Positions 22,283 to 35,165 of a stretch of DNA of 64,000 bases are shown in pieces. The notes below the pieces were generated by a model. It did not search any database and was not told the DNA's origin. It saw nothing but the letters and a program-made list of their open reading frames with translations. Position 1 is the first letter of the stretch. Each line of letters starts with the position of its first letter. The stretch lies in NCBI GenBank assembly GCA_030248295.1, contig JASANH010000782.1, positions 62,001 through 126,000 on the forward strand. The letters are read 5' to 3'. Position numbers and translations under genes: made by a program. This DNA comes from Mesodorylaimus sp. YZB2_4. Lineage: Eukaryota; Nematoda; Enoplea; Dorylaimida; Dorylaimidae.

Positions 22283-22689
22283 TGAAAGCGCGCCAAGTGA
22301 GCCTAGCCAATCAATAGCGCTGCACCTCAACCCGTTCAGTTGATGTTTCTAAGCTGCGCGCCGAAAATGAAAAAAACAGAAGCACCAGAGCCAGCTACTT
22401 TCGGTAGTCAATAACTCAAGAATGATTACACCAAAAAAGTTTATTTTTCGCACGCTTTGCAAGATAGGTCAGATCCGCTGCCACGTCAATTTTTATCAAA
22501 ATCTGTTGAGTACTCGACAAGCGACGGGTTGAAAAAGCCAAAAAAGTGATTATTTTCTGGAATAACCTTTTCGAAACTAAAGCGTTCAAAAAACGAATGC
22601 CAAAAGGCAGATTCTGAAGATGCAAGCTTTCAGAAAAACTAATATTTACACCTGTACGACCTCTGGTTGTTGCTCTAGGCTGATGTTTA

Positions 22690-22721
22690 TCCTCCTCCTC
22701 CTCCTCCTCCTCCTCCTCGTC
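22690..22721. repeat. (CCT)n microsatellite
   Basis: About ten CCT triplets in a spacer that otherwise shows nothing codable. Confidence 0.85.
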
Positions 22722-23033
22722 TTCTCCCCCCTGAACAAGAAATCGCCTATCCTGGAATTCGACAATAGCCGGACGGATTTTGATAAAAATTGGCACGATT
22801 GTAGATTCGGCCGATTCTGCTATGTGTGCAAAAAATCAAAAATTCTCGTCAAATCGTTCTCGAGTTATTAGTCGGTGAAAATGGTCCTTTAGCATTAGGC
22901 GTCTGGTTGGCTGGTCTAAGCAGGCACTACCGTGCCTGCTGATACGTTTTGTGCGTGACTTGCGTCGGCGAATGCAAAATCAATCTTGAATGTAGGCTTT
23001 TTGGACACCAACCCGTGGGCGTGGGCCAGGGGC

Positions 23034-23375
23034 ATTTTGTTTTTTTTTTGGAATTTTTTTTTTTTTTTTCCCTTTTCTTGACAAAAAATAATACTTCCTC
23101 CCTTATTTTTCTCTTTCTTCCTTTCATATTCGTCTCCTTCCTTCCTTTTCTCTTTTCTTTTTTCCTTTTTTTTTTTTAACCGCACTCCACTTTTTATACT
23201 TTCTTTTCCCTCTTCTTTTTAAAAAAAATTTTTTTTTTTTTTTTTTTTTTTTATTTTTATTTTTTTTTTACTTTTCCCAACCACATCTTTTTTTTTATAA
23301 AAAATTTTTAACAAACAAAATATTTTCGATAGAAGATTATCTTTTTTTTTTTTTTTTTTTATTATATATATATAA
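23034..23375. repeat. Polypyrimidine / poly-T low-complexity tract
   Basis: About 340 bp are almost only T and C on the plus strand, with several T runs of 15–30 and an (AT)n stretch at the end. The tract ends about 50 bp before the P450-3 start codon. It may be a real simple-sequence region or poor consensus in the assembly. Confidence 0.85.
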
Positions 23376-23422
23376 TCACCCCACAAAATCAAAGGCAGAA
23401 CTGTTGAGCTATAGAAATAATC

Positions 23423-25825
23423 ATGATTCTGGCCTTGCTGTTTGCTGCATTTATTCTTGCGATAACCTTTGTATTCTATTGGTACTTGAGCGTGCCCAAG
23501 AACTTGCCTCCTGGACCCAAGGGATTGCCGTTGATTGGGTCGGTCCTGGACACATGGGACACGCCAAAGCAGTACCTTCTATTACAAGAATGGGCGAAAA
23601 AGTACGGCCCTCTTTTCAAAGTGTATGTGGCCAACAAAATGGTCTTGATATTGGCTGATTATAAAATTATCCAAGAGGCGTTGGTCAAGCAAGGCGATGT
23701 GTTCGCTGGTCGACCACAGGTCATGAAACTTGTGCCTAAAAAATACTGGGAATACGGTAAGAAAATTTTGAAAAGTAATTTTTCATCGATGAACTTCATC
23801 TTCAATCATGATCCTGATTCAGAATCCTAATAAAGCTAACTTGAAAACTTAGCCCTCGAGTACGCCGTATGGTGATTGGCCATGGATAAAAAATGACATG
23901 ACAACTTCCAGCTAGAATTAAAAAACTGATAGCTGATTAAGCCTGAAGCAAAGAATCTAACATCAGTGTCGAGGTCTTGAAACAGAAAAATGCTATTCCA
24001 CATCCATCAGATCCAGTTAAAACTGTGCCCTGCCTGGTCATTTTCTATTGATCGCAGTAGATCTCTAAACTCTGAAGTGCAATTTATGAGAGCGCTGATC
24101 ATAAGCTGGGCGTGTGACACGCTGCACATTTCTATTCAGGTATTTTCCTAACCGAGGGTGAAATATGGAAAGAACAGCGCCGTTTCGCAATCACCACACT
24201 TCGCGAGTTTGGCTTAGGCAAATCCAGTTTGGAGCCTCATATTCAAGAAGAAGTCGAGCACTTGACTAACGAGCTGGCTAAACACGCCGATGGTCCTGGT
24301 TTCAACTTACATCGAATAGTGAACAATGCAGTGGCTAATGTCATCTGCCAACTGGTATTTGGACGTCGATTCGAGTACGATGATCCTGCATTCGGCAAGC
24401 AGCTGATGGTGCTGACTAGACGCGCAGCCGAGAGCAATATCAGTTTCTTGTCACCTCTTCTCCTTTGCGGATGGGTGGCTAAGACATTGAGCTTGTTGCC
24501 AGCTGTAAGTCATGCTGTAGCTTTGTTAATTGGCATCATGTAAGGACTGCCTCGACAGGGATTCCATTAGAGCGAGAGGACCCTGGAGGAAAACGTGAGG
24601 ATTTGTCTATAGCCCACTGTGAAATGGGGCATTTCCCACATGTATATGTAGATTTATTCTGGATATGCCCTCAGGTTTCGAAATCTGAAAAGTTCGATCA
24701 GTGCCTTCCCCTCGAGCCTTTTCCTTAGCCCTCAGGTGTGCTGTACATATAGTGCAAGACTGCAGATAATGTATGGCATGACATGAGTACCATTTCTTAA
24801 ACGATAATGAAAGCATGGATAGAATAAGAAAAAGTTTGCATTTTTGTAGGCTAAACGGCTTTTGAGCGAGGGCGCCCAATTTGTGAACTATATCGATGAA
24901 CAATGTCAGATAACAGCCAAAAACTACGATCTTAGCACGCCACCAACCAATTATGTGGCTGCGTTCGCCAAGGCCTCCAAGGAACAAGAAGGCACTAGCT
25001 TCCACAACGAGCAACTGGTCTCCACAGTCATCGACCTGTTCGCAGCTGGCACAGAAACTGCTTCAAGTGCCATTCGTTGGGGTGTCCTGTATTTGGCTCG
25101 AATGCCTGACCTACAGGACAAAATCTACCAGGAACTTCACGAAGGGATGTCGGGCGATGTCAACAACAACAAATTGCCAAGTTACGCTGATCGAGGTCGA
25201 TTCCCACTGACCGAAGCCACATTGATGGAAGTGCAACGGATTGGTAGTCTATCCCCCTTGTCAGTCATCCATAAAACGCTGGCGCCAACCAAGCTGATGG
25301 GGTATGACATACCCGAAGGCACGCTGGCCATACCGCTGCTATGGAATGTATTGTCTGATCCTGAGACATTCCCGAATCCAGAAAAATTCGATCCATATCG
25401 TTTCATTGATGAGCAAGGCAAAGTCAAAAGAAATCCGAATTTGATACCATTTTCTGCAGGTATGCAATGACGAAAAACCAGAGGACATGGTTTATGGAAC
25501 ATTCTGCATCAGTATGATCATCAGCGCAGGCATAGAAAAGAGTGAAACAATTTTATTCTCTCTTTAGCTTTTTGTTCCAATGTGAGCCATTCCTATTACC
25601 TAAAAATTACCGGGTTTTAAACAATCTACAATTGTTTTTTTAGGCAAGCGAGTATGCATAGGCGAAGGATTAGCTTGGATGGAATTATTCATATTTTTCG
25701 CTGGCATATTCTCTCGCTTCCGTTTCTTCTTTCCCCCTAACGAACCGATCCCTACTTTAGCTGCTGGTGTTGGTTTTGTGCGCGCTCCAACACCATTCAA
25801 CATCTGCGTCGAGGAAAGAAAGTAG
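23423..25825 (+). CDS. Cytochrome P450, CYP2-like (P450-3), four exons
   Basis: Join 23423..23756, 24140..24504, 24850..25459, 25644..25825 gives 496 residues. Exon structure and phases match P450-1 and P450-2. Motifs in order: N-terminal anchor, LPPGP hinge, WKEQR, I-helix AGTETA (about 299–304, Glu in place of the Asp seen in its neighbours), EVQR (ExxR), heme loop FSAGKRVCIG with Cys441. It is more diverged than the other two, for example EGLAWMEL after the heme loop where they have EPLARMEL. An ATTAAA at 25901–25906 may be the poly(A) signal. Predicted ER monooxygenase, substrate unknown. Confidence 0.93.
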
Positions 25826-25906
25826 AAACCGCCTTCTCACAAATTTTGCGATTCAGAAAAGATTAAGAAGCTTGTAAAAAAGATTTATGGTTTTATATCG
25901 ATTAAA

Positions 25907-28324
25907 TACTAGTTCTAGACTATTATTTAAGAGAACTGACAGTCGTGTTTTGTGCTGTGCTCGGATCTAATAAGATGTAAAAAGCTTGGCATCGAATGCA
26001 TTTTACGATAAACATGTTCCACTCGAGGTGTGTTCTGATTGGTTGAATTCTATTATTTGTCGTCCTTCTGTGATTGGTCGGCTTTCGCTCAGCGTCTAGT
26101 GCACATAGGTAAAATATGGTTCCAGGTTATTAATTATTAGATTCTTTATTTACACTGATCAAATGGAACTTAAAGTTATTGTCCACTGTTTTTGATGTAT
26201 TCAACGCGTCCTATCAATGTTGCAAAAATTCAGAAAAGCATTAGAAAAGTCAAAATTAGTTCAAATATTTTCGGAGAATTATTTAGTGTAGTAATCCTGG
26301 TCCGATATTGTGTCCCGAAACCCAGCCCCAACCCAAATTTTTTCGTTTTTTGGGCTGGGTTGGGTCAGGTTTTTAGACAGCGTGGTTTTGGCTTTTGGAG
26401 GTTGACCATTTTCAGAATGCAGCCCAAAAAACCACTTTTCCACTTGGGTCAGCGTGACCATATGGATGGCCCTCAGCGTACTGAAGCCACTGCGATCATA
26501 TATCCCATGGTTTTAAATCGACAGACCCTGGTGATTCGAAATCGTCCCAGTGCCCAGCTACATATCTGATTCGACATGTCTGACTGTGAGGGAACTGACT
26601 ATAAGATAATCGTCTGATCTCACGATCAGTCGTCGTCTGCCAGCTGTCAGTTGATGTCAGCAGAGAATCGTCTGCCAGCAGATGATATCGAGCTCTGACC
26701 CGATTTCGTGTAGACTTGCTGTCCGAGATCAGGTCATTCAGGTCCTAATTTTACAAGTTTTAAAGGGTGGTTGGTCAGCAGTCCATGAAAAAAGCCTCTT
26801 GCTTTTTGGCAGAGAGTGGGCTTAAGTTTCCGGCTGCGTTTAAGATTATGATTTCTTGCCTTGAAACAGGTATTCTTGCAAATATTTTCATAGACTGGTG
26901 AGAAATTATGTCTGCGAGAGGCTAATTTTGCAAAAACTCTATTGGCTAAAAGTTTGCAAAATATTCGCACCCCACCCCCTCTCGGGCGCTTCTTGTCCTT
27001 TTCCTCGGATTGCCCATCATTGAGCTCTAAATTATTGCATATTTATGCAGTTTCCTTGTTGGCCCTTACGAGCCCGAAACCCTGCGTACGCGAGTGAACT
27101 GATGTGAGCCGGCTCTATTGGCGGGTGAATAATTATGATGACGGAAGACCATCATCTCTTTGTTCGAGGGACGAGGTTGTAAAATTTGAGTGCCGATGAG
27201 CATGTTCCCTCAGCTGGGGCCGGCTGAAGCTGGGATTATGTTATTGAAATTTGTAGCTCGAAAAGGGTGTGGTCGTTGAGATACTGTATAAACAGGATAC
27301 TTCTTAGGTGGCTGCGTTTTAAGGAGGTTATAATCGATTTTGGAGGTGCAGTCAGATCAGCTCAAGCCTGTTTATCACCTGCTAGATAAGTTGCTTCTGG
27401 TATCCCTGGAGATCTTTTTGAAGGTAGATGAAGATGCGAGTGACTCAATCAACTGCTTCAAAAATGTATTCATCGTGTACGGTAAGGCCAATTTTGAGCG
27501 TTTTGTGCTAGCAATCAGTTCCCTGGGGAGGCCAAGAGAGACTCTGCCACTATGCTCGCAACTTCTCTCTGGAGGAAGACATAAAGCCACCATGCAAAAA
27601 TCGGTTTTCCTCAGGTCGCTTAGTAAAGATACACTGATAATATACAGCTTCACTGAACAAAAGTGGTTTTGTTGAGGGTTTCAGTCAAGTTTCTGAAGTA
27701 ATATGGGTTTATGGGTTGGGTTTGAGTTCCCTGGCGAATGGGTTGGGTTATCAAAAGTGGGTTTGGGCGGGGTTCCACTTCAAAATTTTTGTGTTGGGTT
27801 TCGGCCGAACTGTGAACTCATTGTTGGACCTGGGTAGTAATTTCAGGTCTCGGGGTAGTGAAGAAGAAAGGCAAGAGAGCGAAAAAATCCAAGCAAATAA
27901 AAAGGATGAAGTGCAAAACGACATGAGTGATATAGAAGAGGAAAAATAACCAGCTTCTCTTGCTATTGAGATTCTACACAAAAATGTTAGGCTGCATGGT
28001 CAACCGTATCAGAAAGATGTCTTCGGCAACCAAAATGGGCGTAGTTTTACAGAATGTCATCTATCTTTGTATCGAAATTTCAAATTTCCAAAAACACATC
28101 CGCAAAATATGTAGTGTATGTCTTTCTCAAAATATATTTTTAAATGACTCAGTCTCCGTCTAAAAAATACCACTCTACGAAGCTGCACGCAGCGCACATT
28201 TCCCTCGTTGGTTTAGTCATCTAGCTTTCTTCTGCTGTTTACAAAAAATATTATCAAATCGTGCATTATCTCTCATCCATGTGTCAACTCTTTCCCGCTG
28301 TCGTATTTCGGGGTCGTAGCTCGC
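25907..28324. other. Gene-poor spacer with G-rich GGGTT stretches
   Basis: No gene is recognised. GGGCTGGGTTGGGTCAGG near 26354 and several GGGTTGGGTT-like stretches at about 27705–27775 stand out as G-rich. They are not regular enough to be telomeric repeats. Open frames at 27340–27675 and 27716–27949 start at weak positions and match no family I know. Confidence 0.4.
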
Positions 28325-29062
28325 TTACAATCGTTTCTTGACGCCAAGGTAGGCGTGGCATTGGGGACACCGATGTTCCACGTCTTTCAAGTCGTCGATG
28401 CACATCGGAATCAGGCAGCATCCAAGCCAGCATCTGAAAATGTCATGTTTCCTCAAGCAAGAATAAGATGGGAGAAAATGAAAAGGTAAAAGGTGTTTGA
28501 GGTGTTTTTAGACTGTAAACTTTGGTTGTAGATGAACTCATAAAGTTTTGTGCCACTTAAGTAATATTACAAAGCTGATTACTGAGCAAAATCGTAACCC
28601 TGTGCTATTTTGTGATGAAATAAAAAGTTCTCACCCGAACAAAAGCAATACAATCACACTAATCCAAACCAGTGTGCCATTCACGAAAATGGTTTCACTG
28701 ACGATTTGAGAATGACAATTCGGACATTGCATGGAGATGGGGGTGGCTGGTAAATTCGGATTTGTAACGATCACTTTCGTCGTTGTTACCTGTGGACCTG
28801 CACAAAGAAACATAGCGTGCAGACAGAGTAAAAGATTCAAATTTTTGGAAACGCTCAATTGACAGGAAGCAAATGCCGGAAGATCTTTTGCTTGCATTCA
28901 GCATGCATGCAAACAAGGATTTGCAAATGCATGTTTTAATACTATTCAATTTCGTGGCACAAAAAAGCATTCCATTTGTAAAACTTCTGCAGGAAATGCA
29001 CATAAAATGTAAAATTTTGAAAAAATCTTGGCATATCGTTTTTTCTCATACTTACTGGCCAT
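28325..29062 (-). CDS. LITAF-domain protein, three exons
   Basis: Complement of join 28325..28433, 28635..28797, 29056..29062 encodes 92 residues. Exon 1 carries only seven coding bases (ATG GCC A) before a strong GTAAGT donor. A short N-terminus leads into the LITAF domain: CPNC knuckle, a hydrophobic membrane-inserting segment ([13 protein letters not shown]…), then HRCPQC and LG. The CxxC and HxCxxC halves form one zinc site, and the hydrophobic part anchors the protein to the cytosolic face of late endosomal/lysosomal membranes in this family. LITAF proteins act in endosomal sorting and inflammatory gene control. The N-terminus is short and lacks the usual PPxY motifs. All splice sites are GT–AG and the phases join exactly. 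Confidence 0.85.
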
Positions 29063-31090
29063 TTTTCCACAAATGCTTTGTAGGCCAACAGTATTCAACC
29101 AGAGTACCTTGTCGTCTAGTAACTGCTACGCGCTGCGAACTTGAGAAAGTCCGTCTTTTTCAGCTCTCTGTGTCAACGGCTGTGAGAGAGCGCGCTACTA
29201 TTTCTCGCTCTCAGTCCTCGCGCTCGGTCGTGTCGTCAAATTCCAACGTCACTGTCGAAAAACCCAGGGGTTATCTCGCACAAATACACACCCATCACGT
29301 CCGGCTAACCAATTCGTACTGAACTAGTTTGACCATATTTGGTCCACTGAACACTACTTCTACCTATTCTTCCAAGAGACCTACAATGTCAATGATACCA
29401 CGTTTGGTTGACTTGTTAGGAGAAACCTTGGAGAATCCAGTTTCCACATTCTGGTAGGAAACAAATATGTTTATACTGACTTGTTGACTGCCGGCCCCCG
29501 ACGTGTCTAACGAACAGCACCAGCCTAAACCTGCATGGTGCATGTGTACTGTAGTCGTATTGGTTTTGATAAATAGGGTTGCGACTCCAGGCAAAACGCC
29601 GACTCATGTCTGTGTCTCTTCGTGAGCGAATCCGGGTTTCGAAAACTTTTTTTACAATAGCATTGAGCAAAAATTTCTGATAGTTGTAATACCATACAGA
29701 CATGGGATCAAAGTTTTGTAGAAGACAGTACGGAATGCGAAGCAAAAGAAAGAAAGAGTACGGGATTATAAATGAAGAAATAACAGAATAAATTTTGATT
29801 TTGATGAAACCCAAGTCGACAAATTATTAAACGAACAGTCGGACTCACTACTCGCAAGTGCCCTGGATTAAAAAATTACTGTTATGTTTCTCTACAATTT
29901 TTATGTTCGAAAGTGGTCGAAAGTGGTTGCAGCTGAAACTTTTAAGAGAATCGACGAAAACAGTTTTTCCTGTGTTTAAAATGAAGTCACGGACAAACGT
30001 TTGGACAAGTTCTGACCGAGTAGAGCTGCAGAGACGTATCGTAACCGCTCACCTTAGGACGATAGGCGAGGGAGGGGGGCTTTGTTTTGCGTGTGAGCCC
30101 ACTGGAAAAGATAAAGGATGTTATTGTACCGAGTTGGGTGCAGCAGCGGGCTACAACACGCGGGCTGATCAGTGTTCCCACAAAATGTTCAGTAAATTTT
30201 CTCGACTGTTTTCCAGAAACAGTACAAAAGCTCACTTACGATTTCGTTAGTGCAAACAATGTATGTGCAACCTCCTTCATGGCGAAGCCTTGTCAAGCTG
30301 CCAGTTCATTGATTGCTTTAATGTCAATTTTTCTTTCGATTAGCACAAAGATTCGTGTAAAGTCAGTTTCTTGGAGTCAATAGTTAGTTTATGGTAACAA
30401 TGTTCAACAAGCAATAAAGCTTTACATGACAGCTTTTTGTGTTTGCAATGTGGTAAAGTTTTTTCACTTGGTTCCTATTTTGGTTCCTCGGTCGATGAAT
30501 GATTGTGTTAACCGTGCAGACGTGCAGGCTCCACGCGGCCAATATGGTGTTGTCGAAACGATTACTTGGGTACTCGCGATTAGGAAGCTGTCGCGTGATG
30601 CGTGATCGGTTATTGCACTTTAATGTTCTGGGGAATACCGACAGTAACTGTTCAGATACCAAATTTTTCGAGGGAATAAAATATGTTGTAGCTTTCTACA
30701 TTCCTGCAAATGTTGTAATCGTGACCAAGGCTAGAGTCAACATAAGACGAAATGCTTCAACTATGCACATATGATATGGATATTTTAGACAGTATAAAGT
30801 GTATTTGCTTGGTGTCTTAAGTCAGCCATGGAGTCGATAAATGAACAGTCGACTACGCGGAGTGCAACTGTGGTCACGCTACTACTGCACATTGTATAGG
30901 CGGTTGACTGAAGCCTTATCTGGACATACCTATCAGGATGGTGGGGCATTTAAATGTCCAGCACACCCCAAACATAAAAGACTATTTCAAGCAGCTAAGT
31001 ACCTGAGCCTGGCTGCACGTCAAAAACGGAGCCACCCCAACTCACATAGCTATAACGATGACTGCAGCAGACGTGGTACGGCTTTCGAAA
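29063..31090. other. Spacer upstream of the LITAF gene
   Basis: I find no supportable gene. The part next to 29063 is the 5' UTR and promoter region of the LITAF gene on the minus strand. Scattered open frames on both strands have no family resemblance. Confidence 0.4.
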
Positions 31091-31126
31091 TCTTACGCGG
31101 TTTTAGCATAAAGACGCGCAGGATTC

Positions 31127-31900
31127 ATGGCCCCGTCGTTTCTCGACCGGCTGTCGGCAGCCACAAAAAGATTGAAAAGACTAAATGACGTGATACACAA
31201 GTGCAAGATCCTGCCAAGAGATGAACAGCAGGCAAAGCGACTTCTGCTAGAGAGGCCATGGTACATGATCAAGGATGGCATTCTAGTGCATCTAATGAAA
31301 TGGAGCAAGAACACGGAACCCGTATTTTTAAACGGCCATTCCAAACAATCTGAAGGGCGAGATTCTATAACAGTGCCACAGTGAGCCGTGGCGTGTGTGA
31401 TAAAGGTATTCGCACTTGGATTCTGCCGCGCGATTTCCCGTTGACGATCTTTTCCTGTGACAAGCAAGGTGTCGGGCCATAATGGATCCACATTCATTAG
31501 AATAGGTCCTGATTGTCATGTTTAATTAGGCAGCGTAGGTTATATGTTCTGGATCACAAGCTAGGTTCCGTGCTGTAGCCTTTTTTGCAATGTCACTTCA
31601 CCTTCGCCGCTGATTCGGACCAGTTTTCTTGGTGTTTGTATTTGCTCTGACAGACAAGTTCTTACCCGGCGCGTGTATTAGGAAGGGTATAAATAAGAGC
31701 GTCAGTTCATGTATCAGTTCAGTAATTATACGTCTGTTGCTCGAGTAAAGTTGTCGTCAACCAGCTCGTTATTACTTGTACGATTCGTTTAGGCAGTCAT
31801 TCAATAGCCGGCATCGCTGGTGCTCGTCGTAGCGTTCAGCATCAACCATATTATAACGCACTTTAAGTAAGCATCATTGAGTGTGGTGGTGTGGCTAGGT
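31127..31900 (+). mobile_element. Degenerate LTR-retrotransposon remnant (integrase N-part and LTR-like sequence)
   Basis: The frame at 31127–31384 has a segment (RDEQQAKRLLLERPWYMIKDGILVH) like the region before the integrase zinc finger in Pao/Gypsy polyproteins. It then breaks down. About 300 bp later, GGGTATAAATAAGAGCGTCAG (31685–31705) resembles an LTR promoter, and the following 200 bp lack coding signal. No paired LTR or target duplication could be defined. This is a weak call based on pattern only. Confidence 0.35.
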
Positions 31901-34900
31901 CTGTAAGTCACACCCTAGCCAACTTCATCACATCCGAAATGACACGCTCGAGGATGAGGTATACTGATTTCCAATGCTGAAAAAGTATGATTTTATTTCA
32001 ATTTTGTGGCAGCATATGCTCGCTTGGCGTATAGTCAACGAAACTTTTTCCACCCTAGTCGCCTATCATCAGTGCTGTCAATAGAATAGGTTTTAATGGT
32101 ACCTACTGTGTTTCAACAGTACAACTCAACACACCACTGCACGCACCAGTATGGTATGCAAGCATCGCAGCATTCATGAAAAACTTTCTTATCGTCTTGT
32201 ACTCCGTGATGCCCTTCGTGGCGAGCCTAAAAAATGCTTTCATCCGTGGTGAACGTCGCCGTGAAAAAACCAGAAATCTTAGCTTTATTGAGACAAGCCT
32301 GCTTTTGTCAGCTGACGGCGTTTTTTCAGTTACTGCGAAATGGATGCGAAGAGACATAATCCTTTATTTGCGTCAAGGTTCTATCAGAGTCACCTGTTCA
32401 CCAAGTAAGTACCTACTTACAACGTATGGGGGCGACGCCAGTGTCATCAGGTTGCCAATAATCATCAAAGTCAGACAAGCGAAAAATAGATAACGCATTT
32501 TTTTAATGCCTAAAAAATCAAAAATTTGTGTTCTGGTGGCTGAGAACTTGGAGCTTCTTCCTTTTTTGTATGAATTCACTACTGGCTAGAAGTAAGAGCA
32601 GCACTAATGAGCGAGTCCTGAAATCAGCAGTCTTTTAGATTAGTTTTGGTTTTTTAACATTGTATCTTTTCACACACGCTCTGGTACAGAGAGCGTGTGG
32701 GGGGGGGGGGGTTGCTGTCAGGCTAATATGACCTTTCGTATCAAAATTTAACGTCCAAAGCATTGCAGTTTCCAACAAGCTAAGCCCCGTAGTTGCCAAC
32801 AAGCTTAGGTGGAAGGGCTGTCGTGTCTTTACTGTTTCTTGCTTCAGTCCTGCATCGACAGAGCCTGGCTTAGATGGCAGCAATCCAAGCCGAGGCTAGC
32901 AACAAGCTGTCTGAAAGGCTACAGATGGAAGCACCAATTTAGTAAAGCCCGTTTTCATGGAATGGAGCAGCCCTCAGTGGCCATACCTCGCACGTCGAGT
33001 GCAGCGAAGTGGCGGGCGCTAAAGCAGCACTGTGAACAGGAACTGGTCCTTAAACAAGTTCCAAAGACGCCCCCTTAATTGTGATCGCTGTCGAAGCGGG
33101 TGCTCCTAGTAGATAGGCGAAGCCTGCTGTGAGGGTTAGTCACCTGAAGCATATATGACCATATCTGCTGGTCATGGGGAAAGTTAGGCAGCGGCACACG
33201 CCAAACTAAAAAAGGCAGATTTCAGGCAAATAAACTATGCCATAAAGCGCTTAAGTTCAAAACAAAAAAGGTTTCGGAGAAACTTGTTTGTAGTACAATC
33301 GAATCTCCTATAACAACATCACCGGATTGGGGCTCTGAGCAAAGGAACATACTTGTGCAGCGCAAAGTTCAAAGCCTGACGACGAGCATTTCAGCTATTG
33401 TAAGACCATATATGCCAAAGTGCACTTATCGTTTGGCCAAACGACGTTAAAACCTTTTTAGAGATATTTTTTGAAGCTAGCTGCTCATTAAATTCACGCA
33501 TTGGTGCAATTAAGATGCGCCCACTTATCGCTAAATGCGAGTAGACAGCTTTAATGGAAATGTTACAATAATTTAATGGAAATCCTAATTGGACCAAAGC
33601 TTTATCGTAGCTTGATGGCAGTTCACCCATCGATTACGCCCACTCGCAGCCAACAGCTTGAAAAATTGATAATTTATGCTGGAATGTCTGAAAAGGTTTC
33701 AAGCATATTAAAAAAAACATTGCTGACACACCATTTTTGAAGTATCCAGTTTGAATAACAGATTCGAGCCAACATTAAAAACTTTTATAAAAATGAAGTA
33801 CGAGTTGAGGAGGCTTACCGCTACATTAGTGCTGAGAGTACAGAGCTGATATTGGATCGGCCGATGGTGGGGGTGTCAATGAACCTGCCTTTACCAACAA
33901 AAAATGTGCTCTTGATTGCGAAAAAAAGTAATCTTTCTAGAAGTCTTGAAAACTTCGTGCAAAGCTGATGCTTGTTATGCTCATTCGCGGTTTTTTTTAT
34001 TTCTACTCGATTCTCAAATTCGTATCCTAAATGCAAATCACGGCTCTCAGAAGATAATATATAGATATGGTATTAATAATCGTTTCTCGAAAGATATGAA
34101 TATTGATTAGATACAGGTAAACAGGACAGTGGCAAGGTTAGCCATCCAATCGGGTTCGAATTGTGGCCCCTGGCGCCTTATTTGTTCTCTGTGCATTTGG
34201 AAATAGCGTGCACGTGAGGACGTTCACTGAAGAGGGTGCGCAGGCTTTTTCCCAACAAAAGAGCATGAAGATGAATCATGCGGAGGCCAAAGTGGATTGG
34301 GTGGTCTTATTTATTATGGGTTTAAGCAGTGATTACTAGGAAGTCTATTTTTGTTTTGACAAGCGCCCCGCTTAGGAGGCGCGAGTTCCTCTCGTTAGTT
34401 GTTTATGGTGTGTATGAGGAAACACTACATGTTGAAGACCTGTTTTAGTGAACTTGACAATCAGCTTTGTCATCACGTAATTTTAATCGATATCTTGTTT
34501 TCTGATTTGTGTACTCCTGATTATCCGAAATACATACAAATGCACCAGTTCCAGAGTTACAAGTGAGTTGAACGTCCAGCCGTCGCTGTGCTAATTGGGA
34601 AACTAATGGAAGGAAAACGTTTTGGTGTTATTAGCGCGTCATTGCTGCCACGGCGCGATTCCCCAATTGTCGAAACCACCAATATACAACCTATTACAAT
34701 CGCACATTGGGTAAGTGGCATGGAGATTTGATGTAGTGAAGTGTTAGGGTCCATATAAACATACTTCGTTATGGGATGAATGCCTTGTGCCCCCCCCCTG
34801 ATTCTGAGGCAATACAAATTAGTGATACGTTGTGGGAACACGAGGGCAGTGAGTGTACTGTAAGGTACATACAGTATGTAAATTGTACATGAAGGAAGAA

Positions 34901-34910
34901 AGGCGATGAA
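31901..34910. other. Gene-poor spacer
   Basis: Nothing supportable is seen except a G11–12 homopolymer at about 32700. Short open frames (for example 32176–32493 and 32809–33078) have no recognisable motifs. Confidence 0.4.
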
Positions 34911-35165
34911 ATGCTTTTTAATCCGATCGAGAATTTCTGGGATTATATCGATCGCAAACTTTGTGATAGAACATACTCTGATGCTGATCAGTTATGGGAA
35001 GCGATCAAGACCATTCGGGTTTGTATTCCACATGAATTTTTTATAAAATTGGCTTCTGAGTGAAATTGAGTGATTTTTGGAAATATTGGGTTTGTGGAAA
35101 TTATCAGCGTTCCCTGGCGGTTGAAGGCTGCTATTCAAAATCGTGGTGGTCCAACAAAATATTGA
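34911..35165 (+). pseudogene. Tc1-type transposase C-terminal remnant
   Basis: The frame from 34911 reads NPIENFWDYIDRKL…DADQLWEAIKTI…IPHEFFIKLASE and then stops. After two stops the same frame resumes with VPWRLKAAIQNRGGPTKY. NPIEN-W and the terminal R-L-AVI-x-R-GG pattern are typical of the Tc1 transposase C-terminus, whose catalytic glutamate is in NPIEN. The N-terminal DNA-binding part and the first two catalytic aspartates are missing, so this is a dead fragment. Confidence 0.75.

Noticed and set aside
22916-23185. Lys-rich frames opposite the polypyrimidine tract
   Set aside because: Poly-Lys/Glu translation is a by-product of the simple sequence.
26340-27780. GGGTTGGGTT-like stretches as interstitial telomere repeats
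   Set aside because: The units are irregular and scattered; they do not form a tandem array of TTAGG, TTAGGC or TTAGGG.
32176-32493. 105-codon frame with a hydrophobic start (MKNFLIVLYSVMPFV)
   Set aside because: It looks like a signal peptide at first, but the rest is Arg/Lys-rich with no motif or cysteine pattern, and no splice partner was found.
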